Source of the DNA: Chlorops oryzae
Lineage: Eukaryota; Arthropoda; Insecta; Diptera; Chloropidae
Reading direction: 5' to 3'
DNA: 64,000 nucleotides
NCBI GenBank assembly: GCA_020466095.1
Contig: CM035808.1
Span: 17,959,853 to 18,023,852, forward strand
The notes under the pieces were generated by a model that did no database searches, was not told the DNA's origin, and was given only the letters and a program-made list of their open reading frames with translations. The position numbers and the translations under genes were made by a program. Positions 53,546-64,000 of this stretch are shown here, piece after piece. Each line of letters opens with the position of its first letter. Position 1 is the first letter of the stretch.

Positions 53546-55504
53546 TGATATTAAATCTTTTTTTTCATGAATTTTTTAAATTAAAAGTTCAGTAGTTAAT
53601 TGATCTTCAACAATAAAGTTGCTCTCTAGGGAAAAGATATTTCCTCAATTAAGATTGCTGGCTATAAAAATAATCCGCAAGAAATTTGACCACAAAAAGA
53701 AGCTTAGCTTAATGCCACAATCCACCAATACTTAGAGAGTTCTTTTTCACTCGTCGTTCCTCAACAGGAAAATTTCCAACTGTGTTTTTCAATAATTATT
53801 AAATCAGATTTCAATTAACCAATTATTTAAGCCATAATAAGTCTTTCAGGAAGAATAGACGGAGAAAAAAAAAACCATAACTCCTCAAAAAGCAAACCCG
53901 AGTTTTTGCGTCTTTTCATGTTTGAACGGAAAGAGCTATTAAAAGAAGAAATTAAACCCTCGTTCTAAGAATGTCAGGAGTAAATCCTATTATTTTCTCA
54001 AAATGTCATACATTTTGCGGTTGAATTTTCCGAATCCTATGGAAATTTGTGCTAATTGCGGATAATTGTGTATGAATGCTATAGACTTTCCATTCTAATT
54101 GTATATTAAGAGCGTTAAGTGCCGACACCAGGCAGACAGACAAACAGACAGACATTAGCACGACATATACACAATGGCAGCAACACAAAAGTTGGCAACG
54201 AGTCGACGTTGTCTTCATGGCAGCGCCTCAAAGATTGTGTTCTTTTCAAATAATTGCTTCACTAAGTCGAGGTGGCGTAGGGGGGAGCCATAATTGTACA
54301 TAAGAAAGTATGCATTTAAGGTGAGACCCCCTAATTTATGGACTCCACCCAGAAGTGGAGCAGCTGTTCTAATTGGACGTAAAATAGCTTCGCCCTCGAA
54401 ACATACCCAGCTAAACTGTTAGAGAACTTTTGCAAATTGGCGACCTACTGAGCTCAATACTTTCCGGACTATGCTCGACAATGACGAGTGAGGAGCCGTA
54501 GAAATGTGCTGTTTATTGTATTTGCTATGCACGCTTTTAATGAACTGATGACACCGAATACTGTACGTCTGGTTGATGTATTAATTGTTAATTAATTTAG
54601 AAATCAACAAATCGAAGAAGTGGTGTCTCAGCCGACGGTGGTCGTTTTCCTTAATTAAGCGCTTGAGATTTCATTTGAGTGGCTAATGTCTTGAGGGAAA
54701 TTGGATTTTCTAAGCATTCAATATCGAAAAACAAAAAACACATTTCATTTTCGCGAAAATGGTCAACGTTTCAATGAGTTTGATATTAAAATAGCCATTT
54801 AAAATGGAACGGCTTTGGATGGCGTAATTGAACGCGATTGCAGGACTGTCTCTCTGGCGGAAATCCCTTGAGGATGTAATGTGAAACTAATATTGGTATT
54901 TTGTTTAATTTACAATGAAGTAATTATAAATCAGAATAGGAGAAGAGAACAATCGATAAATTTTCAAAAAGTTGAATCAGTCGGAATTACTCTTTCTCGA
55001 TTTTCCCATGTCGTACGAGGAGGGTTAAGCCCATCAATTTATGTAAGAAGTATGAATATTTTTTGAGGAACTCATTTCAAAGTAATTAAGAATTCATAGT
55101 CTTCTTTAAATACTCTTCATTAAATTCTGCCATTAAATTCACATCATTGAATTTCAAATTTTCTCAACGTCAATAACTTTCTTTTAGGCTTAAAAGCATT
55201 ACATTGATTAGACGACTTTGGCTCTTGCACAGCATTCTTGGGGTTTAAAAAACCCGACTATAAAGGGAAAGTGTGCATTAAAGCACGTTTTGCCTCTTCA
55301 TAAGTTCACACAAATAGACTCTTGAAAAATTCGCCCATGCACACCCTGCAGTAATTTCTGGCAAATTGACCACCATGTCACGATTTTGACGCCAACGATA
55401 AAAGAATCCAAGATTTAGACAGCAGTCACTAACTGTGTAGAGATTACCAGCAAGGTTTCAAGCTAGTGAGCGAGGGAAGGAGTAACGAAGGAAGATAATG
55501 ATGG
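53546..55504. other. Gene-free stretch
   Basis: No gene, RNA or repeat recognised. Confidence 0.5.
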
Positions 55505-55534
55505 GGAGAGACAGAGGTAGGAAGAGAAAGAGAG

Positions 55535-55574
<40 letters not shown>

Positions 55575-56580
55575 CAGTGAGAAAGATAAAGACAAGAGAG
55601 AGAAGTAGAGAAAAGATGAGAGAAGAGTTAGAGAGAAAAGAAGAGAATTAGAGAGAATAGAAGAAGAGAGAGATAGAGAGAGATAAGAAAGAGAGAAGAA
55701 TTAGAAGAAGTAGAGAAAGAGAGAGAAAGAGAAAGAAAGAAAGAAGAAAGAGAGAGAAGAGAGAGAAGAGAAGAAAGAGAGAGAAAGAAGAGAGAAAGAG
55801 AAGAGAAAGAGAGAGAAGAGAGAGAGAAGAGAAGAGAGAGAAGAGAGAGAGAAGAGAGAGAAAGAGAGAGAAAGAGAGAGAAAGAGAGAGAAGAGAGAGA
55901 AAGAGAGAGAGAGAAAGAGAGAGAAAGAGAGAGAAAGAGAGAGAAAGAGAGAGAAAGAGAGAGAAAGAGAGAGAGAAAGAGAGAGAAGAAGAAAGAGAGA
56001 GAAAGAGAGAGAGAGAAAGAGAAGAGAGAAAGAGAGAAGAAAGAGAGAGAGAAAAGAGAGAAGAGAGAAAGAGAGAAAGAGAGAGAAAGAGAGAGAAAGA
56101 GAGAGAAAGAGAAAGAAAGAGAGGAAAGAGAGAGAGAAGAAGAGAGAGAAAGAGAGAAGAAGAGAGAGAAAGAGAAGAAAGAGAGAAGAAAGAGAGAGAA
56201 AGGAGAGAGAAAGAGAGAGAAAGAAAAAGAAGAAAGGAGAGAGAAAGAGAAGAAGAGAAGAAAGAGAGAGAAAGAGAGAGAGAAAGAAGAGAGAAAGAGA
56301 GAGAAAAGAGAGAGAAAGAGAGAGAAAGAGAGAGAAAGAGAGAGAAAGAGAGAAAAGAGAGAGAAAGAGAGAGAAAGAGAGAGAGAAGAGAGAGAAAGAG
56401 AGAGAAAGAGAGAGAAAGAGAGAGAAAGAGAGAGAAAGAGAGAGAAAGAGAGAGAAAGAGAGAGAGAAAGAGATAGAGAAAGAGATAAAGAAAGAGATAG
56501 AGAGAGTTAGAGAGAGAGTTAGATATAGAAATAGAGAGAGATAGGGAGAGAAAGAAAGATATCTAGAGAGAGATAGATAG
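55505..56580. repeat. Purine-only GA/GAAA tract, over 1 kb
   Basis: Nearly uninterrupted AG on the plus strand, built from GAGA, AGAGAGAA and AAGAGAG units of 6-10 bases with many variants. A related degraded part with GATA and TATGTATG repeats runs on to about 56640. It contains hundreds of GAGAG motifs, the GAGA-factor core. Confidence 0.95.
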
Positions 56581-56639
56581 ATACCCAGAGATATGCATAT
56601 AGAGATTGAGATTTCATTGATATATGTATGTATGTATGT

Positions 56640-58077
56640 TTAGTGACTGAGATAGGGATAGTGGTAGAGATGTAAGATAGAGATAGAGATTTAGGTGCAC
56701 AGAGAAATAAATAGAAATTAAGAGTGATAGAGAGAGTACTGGTCACAGATACACAAATTCAAGAAGCTATTCTAGACCTAGTGAAATTTACTACAGGGCA
56801 CAATCCCATACATAAGCTCATGCACATGCACACAAGTGAGAAATGGATGCTCTCCAGTTTTGAGGCATGTGCGACTTCCATTCCGTTTTGCTGACGACTT
56901 GTTTCTACGATGCAACGATGGCAACGCTGCTGCTGCATCATTATTGATTTTCAAAACAACCGGAAAGAAAGAAGAAATGTAAAAAATAAAATGAGAATTT
57001 TCCACAGATTGTTGTCTGATATCAAAACGTTTATAAAAATCATGGCGAAAAACAAAAAACTGCGTTCTGTTTACAAAACTTTTTTCATTTGCTTCAAATC
57101 TAGAGATGAGCGCGTGACGCAAATTACAAAATGAGTCAGAGCAGTTCAACGGTCAAAAGTAAACTTATTTTATTTGCAAAACTTTTTCTTTCGAAGCTTT
57201 ATTATTTCACGGGTCACGATTCCGTTTTCCTCCATCTTTATGACAAGCGCACGAGCAATTGTTTGGCCTCAAGATGTCAAATCTGATAATAGAGGATGTG
57301 TCTGTACCAATTTATGCATTTAAGTGTACACATATACGAGGCGATTCGTCCTTGCCCTTAACTCGACTATCATTGTCTCGATGGCAACATTTTAATATTT
57401 TTTTCCTTTTCCTTTTCTTTTTTTGCATTGAGGCTCGCTTGAGGCTATTATTTTTTTGTACCCATGGTTGCGAATTCTTTCTCAAGTTGATTTGACGCGA
57501 TAAATCATATTTTATGCAACGCTCAAGGTAACCGTGAACAAGGGATTTTTTATTATTTTATTTTTTCGTTATAATTAAATTAATTGTGTTGATTCGCTAT
57601 CATCGGTTATAAAAATAAAAAAAATTGATTTTCTTTCGATTGTGTCAATATTAGTTGAAGTGCTTGAAGCAATATTTGAATTAATGTAAGACGAGGAAAC
57701 CCAAAACCAATGTTTTTAATCAACTGGTAGACCCTCTCCCTTCAAAGCATACCATTAGAGCATAACGGTTAAGGAGTTACACGATTGTAGAGCACGAAAG
57801 ACAAGTAAAATTTCGCAAATATCTTTTGGCTAAAGAAAACGATGAATTTCTTTCAAATGGAATCTCTGAATCTAACTGTGAGGCGAATAATATTTTTTTG
57901 CAGGTAACTATGTATTTTATGGCAAAATTTTTCAAACGCTCGTAAACCAAACTTTCGCAATTTCGACTTGGAAAAAATCCAAAAAGTTTTAGTCCAGTTG
58001 TATCGATTTTTCGCGAAAAAGTACACTTTTGAAAAAAAAATATATTTTTAATATAAGGTCCTTACTCAGATATGCAG
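56640..58077. other. Gene-free stretch
   Basis: AT-rich DNA with short unsupported open frames. No gene recognised. Confidence 0.5.
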
Positions 58078-58842
58078 TAGGGGAATGTCACCTATTGTGG
58101 ACCCCCTAAGCAAAAGATTAAATGAATATGTGGTGAAAAAGGTTAACCGGGGTTTTTATATAACATTCGTTTGTCGATATTACTAGGAAACTTTCCATGT
58201 TTATAAAAAAAATTTGATTTTGAAAAAAAGGGTAGAAATTTTGGAATGCAAACTACAAAAGTTTTTGAACTGAGCATCGGATTATCCGAGTCATAATATT
58301 TGCATGTAAAAAAGCTTTTGATACTGATGCATCATTAATCGACGATATTCCCAAATGTTATTTTAAAGTCACCAAAAAATTTGATAAAGCTCATAAAACT
58401 AGTTAACACTGTTCCAAAGTGTATTTATATTCATAAATATGCTCAATTTGTACTAAAAATGAAAAATTCTGACGTCCACTCAAGATTGCAATCAGTGGTC
58501 CACTCTAGGTGAATCATACGATTTCAAGTGAGCCACCAAAACTTATTCCAACATTTACTTAAATTTCCAAATGATTTGGAACTATCAAGTTCAATGCCCA
58601 AACTAACAAGAAATATGCTTCTTAAGTTTAACAAGTCGTTTTTTGGCACTATTCGTAGAAAGCACAAAGATGCACAATGTTATAAAACGCAAATTATTAT
58701 TACTATTTCTTTATTTTTTTTTTTAAACTCGCTTTTAAACAAAAAGCTTTATAACTTTCTGTTGACGTTTGCAGTGAAGTTGGTAGTAAACATTCAAGTT
58801 GTCCATTCTAAGTGACGATCCACTTAAGGTGACCTTACCCTA
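58078..58842. mobile_element. Probable inverted-repeat element, 0.77 kb
   Basis: The left end TAGGGGAATGTCACCTATTG and the complement of the right end (TAGGGTAAGGTCACCTTAAG) match at about three quarters of positions. TA at each outer edge could be the target. Further GTCCACTC and GTGGACC motifs occur inside. Degenerate and non-coding. Confidence 0.5.
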
Positions 58843-60639
58843 AAAACTTGCACTCGTAAAGTGTGAGAGAGATGTCTATATTCAATCTTGAATTCGTTCA
58901 AATTTCTCCAAAAATCTACAATTTTCCACTTCGCTCTCCATGTGCGTTATGTTAAATGAGCTGCAATCAGCTTTTTTCGTATTAAATTTACCTAAAAAAT
59001 TGGCATTATCTTTGCCCATGTGGAAGTAAATCCGGACAAAACCCTATGCAGTCAATCCTCAGTATAAAAGAAAGTAAAAAACATTAGCTTTATTACTGTC
59101 AAAATTTTAAATTGATGGGTAAAATGTTAATTCGAGCTACAATGTTTCCGGCTAGCTCAAAAAAATATTGGTTTCGAAAGTAATGCGATTTAAATTTGGA
59201 GTATTTTCGGGGCATACCTGAGATGCTGCAGACTTTCAGCTTTTGGTACACCGTTTTGAAGGCCCTCAGGCCTGAAGGAAAGAAAAATCTTTTCAAACTT
59301 AATTTTTGTTTATATTATCTTTAAATACCTATTTGTTTAACTTTGTTTACAATGGACCATATTTATTTTTAAAAAGTAGACATGACAAAGTAGAATGACA
59401 GACAATTTCCAAGGAAATACTTCATAACAATGTCTACGCAAGAAACTATCGCAACGACTTTGACACACCGCCAAAAGGGCTCAAACTTAAGTAGTCCTTT
59501 CTTATTTTTCTAAGCCTTTCATAACAATGAGGCGGTGCGACAATGACATAGACATTCATCAAAAATACATTTGTTGTAACAATTTAATTTTGATCCGCAT
59601 CTCAAAAGACGTCATTAAAATAATTTTATGTAACTACATACCTTAAATAAATCCATCAAAATAAAAATTAAAAAATAGAAAAAAAATAAAAACTGACATA
59701 ACCAGTCGTCGTCTTCGTCTGCTTTTACATTCAGGGCAGAAAAATGTTCTATTTTCGGACGTGCGTCAACAATTTGGATGACATATTCCTGATTTGTTTC
59801 AGCTGTTGGTCATATACGTAATTGTGAATCAATATTTCTTTGTTTCGAATGAATGAATTTATTTTGATCTCAGCAGATGGACTTTTACAAAATGTGACTG
59901 CATAACATGCAACTTATCTAATCGTAATTCGAAAAAATAATTCCCAATGTCGAATAATAACTGTTATCTAAGAAATTGAAGCATACTCTGAGGATTGCTA
60001 CATCGATTTATGGAAGACTTGAATTAGTAAAAGCCCTAATATTTATTGTTTTGCTTCATGCAGGATTGTTGAACAAATTTTCCAGTGATGTGCAAAATTT
60101 CAACAACAAAACGATTAAGAATTTGAATTATTTAAACGAAGAGAAGAAGAGAAGTCATTTAGAAAATTCCAAGCACATAAAATTAACAGAGCTATGAACT
60201 TTAATGGTGAAGAACTTTCACACACAATACTGCCTTTTTACAACGCTCGAACTATTTAAGAGGCAGTCCTTCAATCATTAAGTTTCCTCTTCTTAGAAAC
60301 AGGAGTAGAATGTCCATATTATTTTATGTACGTGTTTTTAATTTGATTCTTCTTCAGCGTCTTGAAATTCATTAGTGGCACGCTTATTTCAGTTTCACTT
60401 TCATTATCATTTGCTTCTTTTTTTTTTATTTTTAATTACTTTCGTGTGAAGCGAAAGTTTTTTTTTTTTTTTTTTAATAAAAAGTTTTCAAAACTAAAGA
60501 GAAAAAATGCCCTTATCGTTGAACGATACCCAGCAAACATTTTGACTTCTTTTAGACTATTTTTATACTAAACAGTTTGAGCCAAACGGTAAATTTGAGC
60601 TTCATATATAATCCAAAAATATAGTAGGCCTATTCACGA
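58843..60639. other. Gene-free stretch
   Basis: No gene or repeat recognised. Confidence 0.5.
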
Positions 60640-60743
60640 GACCGTGGTATCGTGGCAAAAGTGCAAAAGTGGAAGATTTTTCAATACAAGTTGTTGTTGG
60701 AAGCTTAACTAAATTTTTACACTTTTGCCACGATACCACGGTC
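60640..60743. mobile_element. Foldback MITE, 104 bp
   Basis: GACCGTGGTATCGTGGCAAA then AGTG is exactly mirrored by CACT then TTTGCCACGATACCACGGTC around a loop of about 55 bases. The flanking ACGA on both sides may be a 4-base target duplication. Confidence 0.75.
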
Positions 60744-60801
60744 ACGAAAGCTCGCAACTCAAGAAGGCTAAAAAATTAATTAATAAAATATTAGTGGGAT
60801 T

Positions 60802-61012
60802 CAGCAGGTGTGCAATTTTTGTACCCTCGCAAATTTTTCGTTTGTGCAAATTTGTTTGTATGGAAAAAAAATTCCGCGGCCGGGCAAATATTCTACATCG
60901 ATTTTGATGGGCAAAACTTGTTATCGCACAAATTTTGCACTCGTTCTTCGCAGGGTCGTTCATAAAAAAAGAGCAAAATTTGCACAACTCAATTTCCACA
61001 GCTGCTTGAATA
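60802..61012. repeat. Diverged copy of the CAGCTGTGG repeat terminus
   Basis: The minus strand reads CAGCTGTGGAAATTGAGTTG, then TGCAAATTTTGC, then ATGAACGACCCTGCG. This parallels the left end of both zeste duplication blocks (8606 and 19029) over about 110 bases. It may be a separate short element. Confidence 0.55.
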
Positions 61013-61205
61013 CCATTGTTGTATGAAAGATGTTACACTCTTTTTCAATCTTTTTAAATCTAAGGGACACCCAAAGAAATTTAGAATGGAAAACGGCCAA
61101 ACATTTTAAGTCCAAAATAAAACTCATAACATAGTATAAGGAATTTTAAACCGTCTTTGTTATGAGTTTAAAAAGACTCAAAATTTATATTCGTTTCCTA
61201 TATGA

Positions 61206-61409
61206 GCAATTCCATGAATACGATCCCACCCGTGACACATATTTATTTTTTAGGTTTTAGACTCATAATAATTATAAAAAAAGGACATGATTTTCAAGGA
61301 TTTAATAATTTTAAAACGTTTAACAATCGTTAGGCACTGAAATTACACAATTTGTGCTCAGAATGGCTGTCACGGGTGTCACGGGTGGGACAGTTTCTCT
61401 TGGAATTGC
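61206..61409. mobile_element. MITE copy B with GCAATTCCATGAATACG ends
   Basis: 204 bases. Left GCAATTCCATGAATACGATC then CCACCCGTGACA, right TGTCACGGGTGGGACAGTTT then CTCTTGGAATTGC, an inverted pair of about 32 bases. It is a better-kept copy of the element at 18148-18344. Confidence 0.8.
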
Positions 61410-64000
61410 CCATATATTATTTTAAATATTTCAGAAACACCGACACCGTGCTTTCCAAATAAAATTGACTCGATTTTTTCGTTTAAAAGTATTATGTATT
61501 CAAAATTAATATATTTTATTTATTTATTTATTTAGTCTATGAACACAAATTCTTTCAGACTTATATGAATTATTAATTACATAACTTATAAATATTCAAA
61601 ATTAATTAAAACTATTAAGAAGAAAATTATTAAATAACTATAAAATTTCTTGACTCCTTTCGCACTGTGAAAATAATTCTACAAGAGTGATTATTTCGGA
61701 AGAGCTCTTAATAATAGTTTAGTTTTTTAAATCAAAAATTATGATTTCATAAATAGTTTTTTTTCTGATTATTTTTTTGGCTCGTTCTTCAATCTGCTTA
61801 AAGTTCACTTACACTACTTTCAGACTCCTATTTCTGAGATCTCAAAAAACGATTCAAATTTTTTAGTATTTTTAAAAGGTTTTATTTTTAGTGTAATTTT
61901 GAAGGGTTCAGAAACTGCTTTGTGGGTAATTTCTGTTCTATTTAAAGTGAATTTTTCACTCAATTATATTGGTATTATTTTTATCATAATCGTGTGAAGT
62001 ATCTAATTGCCGCAAATTTCTTTAAGCAGAATGCTTAACTTGACTTTCATCTTCTAGAAAACTAAGTAATTTCAGTTGAAGGTGATTGTTTTCCTGAATT
62101 TGACGTAAATATTCTTTTGAATACGTATTTCACTTGAAAAGAAACTTTGAAATGAGTAGAACACGAGTTCGTTTAATACTTTTCGACTCGCATGAGAGTT
62201 TGAAATTGAGAATTTTCGCATGAAATATTGAATAACTTTTGAAATGCTCTTAAAACAATCCCGGGTAATGTGATTGCTCAAACAGTATCAGAAATGATTA
62301 CACCAAAAAAGATTGAAAACTGAATTAAAAGAATTGCTTGCTTGCCCAGCAAATTGTGTGGGAATATCGAAGAACACCCCCACCCAATAAAAAAAAAAAC
62401 AACAACAGAAACACAATAAAAATGAAACTTACACAAAAAAAAAAGCGAAAAGAGTAGAATATGAATTCGTTCTTTTCGAATTCCACTAGAGGAATGGCAG
62501 GAAGTAAGAAAAGTGGGATTTAAAATTCAGAAGTACTCTGAGGAAAAAATCTGGTTTGCAGGATGCTATTCAATTTTTCCGCATATGAATATTTAACGTC
62601 ATAAACCGAACTTAAATTGCAAATTGAAGTAGAAAACTTAAGCAACTTTCAGTCGATCCGATCTTCACGATTCTAAGGACCTTTTGCATACAAGTAGCTG
62701 TCGATGGAAATGATTTCAACAATTTCAATTTCTGCCGACAAAAGCGTTGAACGTCAATTTTGTGCTCTCGTGGCCGTTGCAAATGCAAACAAATCTTTTG
62801 ATTGTCTTGCCAACTTGCTGCGAGCTTGCCAAGTTCGGAACTAGAAAAGTTAGCTACTTTGTGTGATTCAAGTACTTTGACTTTTACCGCAGAAATGGTT
62901 TGAGAAATATTCCGCAATTGTACCGGCGAAATTTTCACTTGAAGAATGTGAATATTTGAATGCCGAAGACGAAAACAAAGACGAAAACGGAGGCGGCAAC
63001 AGTTTTCCATCGTCATTTCGTACTATTTTGAGGTGCTGAAAATACAATCGAGCAATTCTGAATTCTGGCCCATCAGGTTCCTTCAACTGCAGTCTGATTG
63101 CGATGCTGCACGTAACTTTTATTCGTCCTAGTTTTTTTGTCTTCCTTGCTTTCAAGGATAAGTACTACGAGCATGTGCTCCTCTCGTTGCTAGCGCTTTG
63201 AGTACTCAACTATTTCAGCTGTTTGACTTGAAAATTGTCTTCTCTAGTCTATTTGACGCCCTGTCGTCTGTCTGTACGTTTGTGCGTCTCTCTCTCTCTG
63301 CTTGGCGGAAGTGTTGAAAATCAGTGCTCAAAGTGTTTGTCAAGCGCCTGCATGCAGAACTCATTAAACGTCGTTCAGCCCTTTTCCACTGCCTCTACAT
63401 CTACATACCTCTGACTCTGCCTCGCAAAGCAAATGTACTTGAGGATGAAATAAATTTGCAACTCTAGTTAAATGTGTCACTTTTATGTATGTCCCACATT
63501 CGCCTATTTGCACATGTGTGTGCGAATAACTTTTCCACTCGTTTGAATGACTTCCGCCAGCTTTCGTGTAATTTGAGTTTCAAACTTTCGTTGGTTTTTT
63601 TTTTTTTCATTTTTTTTATTTATTGCATTCAGATTTGCCGACTTTGTACCCTCGGTTTTTGTGAAAATGTTTTTCAAAATTTCTAAACGATTTATTTCAG
63701 CGAAATTGTGCGTTGAGTGGAGTTGCTGCCAGCTGTGAGCAGCTTTTGTCAAGATTTGAATTCAAATTTTGATTACTGAATTTTCTGTGGAAAGTTGATC
63801 GGCATAATAGTACATTAACCTATAAGCTACCGGCGTACTTTTCCAACATCCATTCTTGGAGTGGTAATACTTGTGGCCGTCATGTGACAGAAATTATATC
63901 GGCGAAAATTGACGATTTTGGATATTTCATGCACCTCAAAATTCGTTTCCGCAGCATTTCTTCTTAATAATTAGATATCGAAACAATAAATTATAATTTA
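61410..64000. other. Gene-free stretch to window end
   Basis: A TTTA tetramer microsatellite lies at about 61524-61543. The region at 62600-63200 has a less skewed composition and overlapping open frames on the minus strand. I could not recognise a protein or splice pattern there; a 5' exon of a gene beyond the window is possible. Confidence 0.4.

Noticed and set aside
62612..63155. Overlapping minus-strand frames of 95-134 codons
   Set aside because: Not recognisable, the two frames conflict, and no splice partners were found. A 5' exon of a gene outside the window cannot be excluded.

Overview
The window looks like nuclear DNA of a higher (cyclorrhaphan) fly. It is AT-rich, has small phased introns beside very long ones, and is full of short inverted-repeat transposons. 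Three recognisable genes, boi, zeste and Pdfr, are from memory neighbours on the Drosophila melanogaster X. The proteins are clearly diverged from Drosophila, so a tephritid-type fly is the best guess. The genus cannot be fixed from the sequence alone.

Left third (1-15.1 kb, + strand): the 3' part of boi, a Hedgehog co-receptor. Its exons join in frame: 2-817, 924-1068, 11812-12477, 12542-12727, 12808-12965 and 13917-15092. Its 10.7-kb second intron holds two genes on the opposite strand. One is a complete three-exon zeste gene (10323-6870). The other is an intronless selenoprotein-H/BthD-like gene with Cys in place of Sec (11697-11299). The same intron holds a 0.75-kb inverted-repeat element and a 3.5-kb element with arms of about 0.8 kb around a decayed protein gene.

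Between boi and Pdfr (15.1-26.0 kb): a transposon-rich spacer. It holds two TTA-flanked MITEs, a TTAA-flanked piggyBac remnant, a hAT element with a nested hAT MITE, a 1-kb inverted-repeat element and a CCCAGCCGG-terminated MITE. Most striking is a 1.6-kb direct duplication of zeste exon 1 plus part of intron 1 (19029-20645). There the DNA-binding domain stays open and is fused in frame to a new 5' sequence. This copy lies upstream of zeste on the same strand with its splice donor intact. It could be a truncated Zeste gene or an alternative first exon.

Middle (26.0-36.9 kb, - strand): a complete Pdfr gene, a class B GPCR for the clock neuropeptide PDF. It has eight coding exons that join into a 754-residue protein. 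One of its introns contains a 105-nt hairpin that resembles a microRNA precursor.

Right part (36.9-64 kb): no gene I can support. It contains dispersed repeats, a second hAT copy carrying a tRNA-derived SINE, a non-LTR retrotransposon RNase H fragment, a purine-only GA tract of over 1 kb, and several more MITEs. The three main genes act in separate processes: Hedgehog reception, chromatin pairing and transcription, and circadian neuropeptide signalling. Their grouping looks like conserved synteny rather than a pathway cluster.
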